A DNA stretch of 18,187 bases, from NCBI GenBank assembly GCA_045593265.1, contig JAZNWH010000031.1:1-18187 (forward strand), written 5' to 3'. The notes under the pieces were generated by a model. It ran no database searches, was not told the origin of the DNA, and saw nothing but the letters and a program-made list of their open reading frames with translations. The DNA comes from RGIG8497 sp045593265 (lineage in GTDB: Bacteria; Bacillota; Clostridia; RGIG6154). Positions 13,834-18,187 of the stretch are shown piece after piece; within the stretch, counting starts at the first letter, position 1; the number at the start of each line of letters is the position of its first letter. A program made the position numbers and the translations under genes.

Positions 13834-16518
13834 ATGACAAAACGAATTATATCCCTTATACTTATTTTGGTATTTATCTTTGCTATAACCGCAAATGCAT
13901 CCATATATGAAGAAAAAACAGTTACCACGCTTACAAAAGGTGTAACCCTTACCCACCTTAAGCAGTTTACCGTTAATGGTTGGCAGAACATAAACGTAAT
14001 TGAAGCAGATTTAAATGAAGAATACATCACCCTTGATGTGCTGACCCCGAAAGACGGTATTGATTCCTTAGAAAATGTAAAAGCAATGGCACAAAACAAC
14101 AATACCGTTGCTGCAATAAATTCGGACTTTTTCTCCTGGAGCGGCTCAACAGGAAAACAAGGGTCATCTATTGGCACATTAATAAAAAACTCAAAGCTTC
14201 TTTCTTCTGCCTATGAAACAAATGACACCTGTGCAACACTTTCTATAACAGACAAAAATTCCGTTTTTATAGATTTTGTTACCACAGATATAACAGTTAC
14301 TGCCCCAAGCGGCGAAAGTGCAAAAATAAAACATCTTAACAAATACGATTCTTTAGAACAGATTTGTATCTACACCTCTGATTTTAAAAAGATTACCCCC
14401 GGAAGCATGAACAATATTTTGGAAATGGTGATTGAAGACGGAGTTGTTACCGAAATGCGTCGTGAAATGGAAGGTGTAGAAGTTCCTGAAGATGGATATG
14501 TTATACGTCATCTCCCTGAATATGACCCATTTCTTACAGACAATTTTCAAGTTGGAGATAAAATTGAAATAGATATAAAAACATCCCTTGATTTAAGTAA
14601 AATAAAAAGTGCTGTAGGTGGTGGGACCAAGCTTGTGGAGAATGGCAAACCCGCAAAAATAACACACAATATAAGCGGAGTTAACCCAAGAACTGCTGCA
14701 GGCACGGATCAAACAGGAAACATTGTATATTTAGTAACAGTAGATGGTCGTCAAAGTAACGCAAAAGGAATGACTTTGGAACAACTTACAGAATTTCTGA
14801 TAAACTATGGCATTTATAACGCAATTAATTTTGATGGTGGTGGTTCAACCACGATGGTTGCTAAAAAAGATGGAATTCAGACTGTTATAAACGCTCCCTC
14901 TCAACAATCTTTAAGAGCTGTTGCAAACGGACTCGGCATATATTCTCTGGCACCCAAAGGTGCATTTTCGTCTTTTGACATAAACATTGATGAAAGTGTT
15001 ATGCTTTCAGGTACTTCAAAGGAATTTTCAATAGGCTCATGTTATGATGACTATCACAATGTAATTGATGTTGACAAAGCTTCCGTTATATGGTCTGTTG
15101 ATGATGAATACGGCTACTTCGAAAATAATATATTTTATGCAACAAAACCCGCAGAAAACATAGAAATCTCCGCTCAAATCGGAAATGTTACCGAAAAAAG
15201 CTATATTACTGTTTACGGACCTCCTGCACGCATCAGCGTTACTCCGTCTCACTTTAACAAAAAAGATATTACAGAAAGTGATTTTTCCGTAACAGGCTAT
15301 GACGAAAAAGGCTATAAAGCAAAAATACATCCAAAAGATATAAAAGTAGCAAATGTGTCAAACACAGAAACCGGAAGCAAAAAGATAACTGTAAACAATG
15401 CAACCTGTTTTATTTCTTATTCAAATGAGAATACGCAAAATTTTGAACAGAAAAACTTCTCACATAGAGTTTATCCTGCAGAATATACCTCCGGTAGTGC
15501 TGAGATTACATCATATCTCTCAAAAAGCAAAAACAACAGTGCAAAATTAAGTTTCGACTTTACCAATAATGAAACTGTTACAAAAGCATCTTATCTTGTT
15601 TTTGATTCTCCAATCAAAATAAATGAAAGAAAATATGCAGGAGTATGGTTGTATTCACCGGGTCCGATGCTTCATACTGTAAAGGCGCAATTAAGAACTG
15701 CTGACAACGAACTCATTACAGTTACATTATGCGACAAAATAAATTTTTCGGGTTGGAAATATTTAAGCACAATAATTCCCGAAAATGCAGAAACATTAAA
15801 TAGTCTTTATATCGTACAAAACAACACAAATGAAAAAACAAAAGGTTTTGTTCTTTTTGATGACCTTTCCCTTTATAATTCAGGCAATATTGATTTTGCA
15901 GAATTAAAGGATGACTATGTACCTTCCGATAAACCCAAGACCGACGATATGACTTTTCTTGTAACAGGCAAAATTGCAACAGGAAACACTCTCCTTACAA
16001 AAGTTTTAAATTCAAAAATAAAATCTGCATTACAAAACGAAAGTGCTTTTAAATGTTTTTCTCTTGACAACGTAACCTTCGACGGTCTTGATGTCATAAC
16101 AATAGACGGCTACAGCAGTTTTAACGAAAAAGGTAACCTGTTTATTAATTTAAATAATTCTGACGGATACCTTTCAAAAGCACAGTTTGAAAAATTTGCC
16201 AAAGATATACGCTCGCAAAACTATAAAAATTTATTTGTGTTTATGAATGAAGACTTTTCATTTATGTCCGATTCAACTGAGCTCAGTGTGTTAAAATCAC
16301 TTCTTGCAGAAGCATCAAAAACAAAATCCGTTTTTGCATTTTTCAGCTCTGACTGTGATAATATGTACAAAGAGGATAATGTTAATTATATCGGAGTTAA
16401 GGGCGTAAACATTTCATCTGCGTACAATGTATCCGAAAGGAAAGATACTTTTACCTATATAAAAACTGTAATAACAGATAGTGGTGTTAAAATTAATTTT
16501 GAAAACTTTATAGAGTAA
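13834..16518 (+). CDS. Secreted multidomain phosphodiester glycosidase (NAGPA family)
   Basis: I start the 894-residue product at ATG 13834: AAAGGAGG lies eight bases upstream and the signal peptide TKRIISLILILVFIFAITANA follows. Residues about 85-370 form the phosphodiester glycosidase domain (NAGPA/EpsL-like): AINSDFFSWSG at 94-104, GVNPRTAAGTD at 282-292, VDGRQSNAKGM at 303-313 and NFDGGGSTTMV at 332-342. The family cleaves sugar-phosphodiester links. Next come a probable bacterial Ig-like domain (about 380-465), a linker, and a jelly-roll-like carbohydrate-binding region (about 555-685, ending FVLFDDLSLYN). The C-terminal 190 residues resemble a metallophosphatase that has lost its His/Asp metal ligands, a weak call. 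No membrane anchor or S-layer domain is visible. It may act on wall or exopolysaccharide near the divergently encoded CsaB fusion. Confidence 0.88.
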   Translation: MTKRIISLILILVFIFAITANASIYEEKTVTTLTKGVTLTHLKQFTVNGWQNINVIEADLNEEYITLDVLTPKDGIDSLENVKAMAQNNNTVAAINSDFFSWSGSTGKQGSSIGTLIKNSKLLSSAYETNDTCATLSITDKNSVFIDFVTTDITVTAPSGESAKIKHLNKYDSLEQICIYTSDFKKITPGSMNNILEMVIEDGVVTEMRREMEGVEVPEDGYVIRHLPEYDPFLTDNFQVGDKIEIDIKTSLDLSKIKSAVGGGTKLVENGKPAKITHNISGVNPRTAAGTDQTGNIVYLVTVDGRQSNAKGMTLEQLTEFLINYGIYNAINFDGGGSTTMVAKKDGIQTVINAPSQQSLRAVANGLGIYSLAPKGAFSSFDINIDESVMLSGTSKEFSIGSCYDDYHNVIDVDKASVIWSVDDEYGYFENNIFYATKPAENIEISAQIGNVTEKSYITVYGPPARISVTPSHFNKKDITESDFSVTGYDEKGYKAKIHPKDIKVANVSNTETGSKKITVNNATCFISYSNENTQNFEQKNFSHRVYPAEYTSGSAEITSYLSKSKNNSAKLSFDFTNNETVTKASYLVFDSPIKINERKYAGVWLYSPGPMLHTVKAQLRTADNELITVTLCDKINFSGWKYLSTIIPENAETLNSLYIVQNNTNEKTKGFVLFDDLSLYNSGNIDFAELKDDYVPSDKPKTDDMTFLVTGKIATGNTLLTKVLNSKIKSALQNESAFKCFSLDNVTFDGLDVITIDGYSSFNEKGNLFINLNNSDGYLSKAQFEKFAKDIRSQNYKNLFVFMNEDFSFMSDSTELSVLKSLLAEASKTKSVFAFFSSDCDNMYKEDNVNYIGVKGVNISSAYNVSERKDTFTYIKTVITDSGVKINFENFIE

Positions 16519-16561
16519 TAAAACAGACGTATAAGGACATTTCTTATACGTCTGTTTTATT
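16517..16561 (+). terminator. Terminator of the phosphodiester glycosidase gene
   Basis: A perfect 19-bp stem (16517-16535 with 16543-16561) around a seven-base loop begins in the stop codon and ends TTTTATT. Confidence 0.93.
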
Positions 16562-16654
16562 AACAAAAAGTTGAAAACAAATAAAAAAATTTTCCATACA
16601 TTTATAGTGTTGTACAGTGAAAAGATAAATATAACAAATAAACATAAATATATC

Positions 16655-16757
16655 AAAACATGTTATATTTGAACCTTTTTATGTTCGAATGTAACACCAA
16701 CGTGTTGACTTTATCATTTTTTTATGCATATTTTCACTTTTTTTACGAAAACATGTT
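16655..16757. repeat. Two AAAACATGTT sites upstream of pfk
   Basis: AAAACATGTT occurs at 16655-16664 and 16748-16757. Its last eight bases (AACATGTT) are a perfect palindrome. The second site overlaps the -35 box of the pfk promoter by two bases. An AACAC/GTGTT inverted repeat lies between them, around 16692-16706. They could be operators, but in AT-rich DNA chance is a real alternative. Confidence 0.3.
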
Positions 16758-16784
16758 GATTTTTTGTAAAATATATTGTATAAT
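16756..16784 (+). promoter_or_regulatory. Promoter of pfk
   Basis: TTGATT at 16756-16761, 17 bases, perfect TATAAT at 16779-16784. A further TTGACT at 16705-16710 has only a poor -10 match (CATATT) and may be a minor promoter. Confidence 0.82.
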
Positions 16785-16838
16785 GTAAGCTCAATTTATT
16801 AAATTAAACTTATTTTGGAAAATATGGGGGTAGTATAT

Positions 16839-17960
16839 ATGCCAGATATAAAAAAAATCGCTATTATGACCGGTGGCGGAGACTGCCAGGGTCTTAATCC
16901 GGTTATAAGAGCTGTTGTTAAAACTGCAATAAACAAATATGGTCTTGATGTTGTAGGTATAAGACATGGTTACCATGGTCTTTATCATGGTGATTTTGTT
17001 AACCTGGGTCTTGAAGATGTTGAAGAAATCATCGCAAAAGGTGGTACCATACTCTACAGTTCAAACAAAGACAATTTATTTAAATATCCTGTAAAAGATG
17101 CTGAAGGAAAGCTTCTTAAAGACGAAGCAGGAAATATTATTTACGAAGATGTTTCGGATATTGGTGTTGAAAACCTTAAAAAAGCAGGAATCGATGCTCT
17201 CTTTATTCTTGGTGGTGATGGTACTTTAACATCCGGAAGAGATTTCTCAAGAAAAGGTGTTAATGTTATCGGTATTCCTAAAACAATTGACAATGACCTT
17301 GCTTTTACTGACTATACATTCGGTTTTGATACAGCAATCGGTATTGCTACAGACTGTCTTGACAGAGTAAGAACAACAGGTATATCCCATCACAGAATTA
17401 TGGTTGTTGAAATTATGGGCAGAGGTGCAGGCTGGATGACTCTTCACGCAGGTGTTGCAGGGGCAGCTGATGTTATTCTTATTCCTGAAATTCCATATGA
17501 CATCAACAAGATTGCAGAAAAAATCAAGGCTGACAGAGCAAAAGGCAAAGAGTTTTCTATTGTTGCTGTTTCTGAAGGTGCTAAATCAGTTACAGGCGAA
17601 AGAGTTATATTAAAGGTACGTGAAGACAGTCCTGACCCAATCCGTCTCGGTGGTGTAGGTTCAGTTGTCGCTGACAAACTTGAAGAATTAGTTGGTTCCG
17701 AAGCAAGAGCAACTACACTCGGACACATTCAGCGTGGTGGTTCTCCAACTGCTCACGACAGAGTTCTTTCAACAAGATACGGTTGTGCAGCTGTTGAACT
17801 TGCTATGAAGGGCGAATTCGGTAAAATGGTAGCTCTTCAGGGTGATAAGATTGTTGCGGTTTCTCTTGAAGATGTTATCGGTCAGCAGACAAAAAATGTT
17901 CCTGCCGATCATGAACTTGTTACTATCGCAAAAGCTATGGGCGTTTGCTTTGGCGACTAA
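16839..17960 (+). CDS. pfkA: 6-phosphofructokinase (mixed ATP/PPi signature)
   Basis: It phosphorylates fructose 6-phosphate to the 1,6-bisphosphate, the committing step of glycolysis. The 373 residues run IAIMTGGGDCQGLN (7-20), ILGGDGTLTSGRD (123-135), IPKTIDNDL (146-154) with catalytic-type Asp151, MGRGAGW (193-199) and GHIQRGGSP (295-303). The residue after GGD is Gly128, as in ATP enzymes. The residue before TIDND is Lys148, as in pyrophosphate enzymes. This Gly/Lys pair occurs in the so-called group III and related enzymes, several of which use ATP, so ATP is the better guess. An insert near 80-106 makes it longer than the ~320-residue E. coli type. I start at ATG 16839, nine bases after GGGGG, not at the in-frame TTG at 16815. 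It is a single-gene unit. Confidence 0.95.
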   Translation: MPDIKKIAIMTGGGDCQGLNPVIRAVVKTAINKYGLDVVGIRHGYHGLYHGDFVNLGLEDVEEIIAKGGTILYSSNKDNLFKYPVKDAEGKLLKDEAGNIIYEDVSDIGVENLKKAGIDALFILGGDGTLTSGRDFSRKGVNVIGIPKTIDNDLAFTDYTFGFDTAIGIATDCLDRVRTTGISHHRIMVVEIMGRGAGWMTLHAGVAGAADVILIPEIPYDINKIAEKIKADRAKGKEFSIVAVSEGAKSVTGERVILKVREDSPDPIRLGGVGSVVADKLEELVGSEARATTLGHIQRGGSPTAHDRVLSTRYGCAAVELAMKGEFGKMVALQGDKIVAVSLEDVIGQQTKNVPADHELVTIAKAMGVCFGD

Positions 17961-17983
17961 TCATTATTAAATTGTAAAATTAA

Positions 17984-18020
17984 AGGGACTGTAAAAAAAC
18001 TAAGTTTTTTTACAGTCCCT
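17984..18020 (+). terminator. pfk terminator formed by the left end of repeat copy 2
   Basis: AGGGACTGTAAAAAAAC (17984-18000) pairs perfectly with 18004-18020 around a TAA loop, giving a 17-bp stem 23 bases after the pfk stop. The bases after it are TCAATTTT, a weak T tract. In copy 1 only nine of these pairs remain, because the outer left arm is different there. Confidence 0.7.
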
Positions 18021-18042
18021 CAATTTTGGGGAATAGGAAAAA

Positions 18043-18141
18043 ATGCTTCAGAACGGACGAATTAAGCCCGTAGGGGTTACCCGAAGCTGTACGATGGTAC
18101 AGCGAGAGGCGAAATTCGTTCGAGTAAAAATGCTTGTTTAA
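18043..18141 (+). CDS. Possible 32-aa basic peptide inside repeat copy 2 (doubtful)
   Basis: This is the same frame as at 186-284, beginning M-L-Q-N-G-R-I-K-P and ending in TAA, with AGGA six bases upstream and the 18146-18171 hairpin just after the stop. It differs from copy 1 in residue 2 only. The caveats given for copy 1 apply: folding of the nucleic acid alone can explain the conservation. Confidence 0.18.
   Translation: MLQNGRIKPVGVTRSCTMVQREAKFVRVKMLV
18051..18121. other. Multi-branched structured core of repeat copy 2
   Basis: This stretch is identical base for base to 194-264. The outer stem pairs 18056-18063 with 18113-18120, and the central hairpin pairs 18086-18092 with 18097-18103 around GATG. 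Because the two cores do not differ at all, they offer no covariation; more copies would be required to prove the fold. Confidence 0.5.
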
Positions 18142-18187
18142 ATAGAAAAAATCGTTTTTAAACGATTTTTTCCTTAAGTAATATATT

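Larger units (their letters stand above)
17982..18187. repeat. Structured intergenic repeat, copy 2 (truncated by the window end)
   Basis: Bases 17991-18187 match 134-330 at 193 of 197 positions without gaps. The left end AAAGGGACTGTAAAAAAACT (17982-18001) is complete here and is 18/20 identical to the reverse complement of 397-416 in copy 1, which suggests terminal inverted repeats. The core hairpins, the outer stem and the 12-bp hairpin (18146-18171, loop TT) are all present. Both copies lie immediately beyond the 3' end of a gene. The right end lies outside the window. Confidence 0.85.

Noticed and set aside
13797..14177. 126-codon minus-strand frame opposite the glycosidase N-terminus
   Set aside because: It lies antisense to a clear signal peptide and catalytic domain and shows no family features or start signals.
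16815..16838. TTG at 16815 as start of phosphofructokinase
   Set aside because: No ribosome binding site precedes it. The GGGGG run just before ATG 16839 fits that start, and the protein family begins there.

Overview
The window is AT-rich, with gene families, strong AGGAGG-type ribosome binding sites and TTGACA-17-TATAAT promoters that point to a low-GC Firmicute of the class Clostridia. It is probably an anaerobe: it carries formate-tetrahydrofolate ligase, a PflX-type radical SAM protein, a PurO-like IMP cyclohydrolase and a dockerin-like secreted protein. I cannot name a genus. No rRNA, tRNA, CRISPR array or transposase gene is visible.

Layout. Bases 1-427 hold a terminator-like hairpin and copy 1 of a structured intergenic repeat. 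Bases 428-5805 (minus) are a four-gene purine/one-carbon operon, purO-like - glyA - guaB - fhs, behind a consensus promoter and a ZTP (pfl-motif) riboswitch with its own terminator. The logic is coherent. ZMP/ZTP builds up when 10-formyl-THF runs short, and the operon supplies one-carbon units (GlyA, Fhs), closes IMP (PurO-like) and sends IMP to XMP (GuaB). Bases 5863-6615 (minus) encode a secreted protein with a C-terminal dockerin-like segment. Bases 6745-8759 (plus) are a three-gene operon: small membrane protein, PflX-like radical SAM protein, MgtC/SapB protein. Bases 8773-11052 (minus) are secD-secF. Bases 11092-13770 (minus) are a fused GT4 glycosyltransferase-CsaB pyruvyltransferase gene overlapping ruvX. 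A divergent promoter pair at 13742-13808 separates it from a secreted multidomain phosphodiester glycosidase (plus, 13834-16518). Bases 16756-18020 (plus) carry a 6-phosphofructokinase gene, followed by copy 2 of the repeat, which runs off the right edge.

The least explained part is the repeat. A 197-bp segment occurs at both ends of the window in the same orientation, with equal length and four differences. Two of those differences fall exactly in the two-base loop of a 12-bp hairpin, and the central ~90 bp is identical. The outer ends suggest 20-bp terminal inverted repeats, as in a non-autonomous mobile element. The core can fold as a multi-branched RNA and also contains a 32-codon open frame with a weak Shine-Dalgarno sequence. 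Other points of interest are the IMP dehydrogenase, which looks like the Tritrichomonas type, the GT4-CsaB fusion, and the mixed ATP/PPi signature of the phosphofructokinase.
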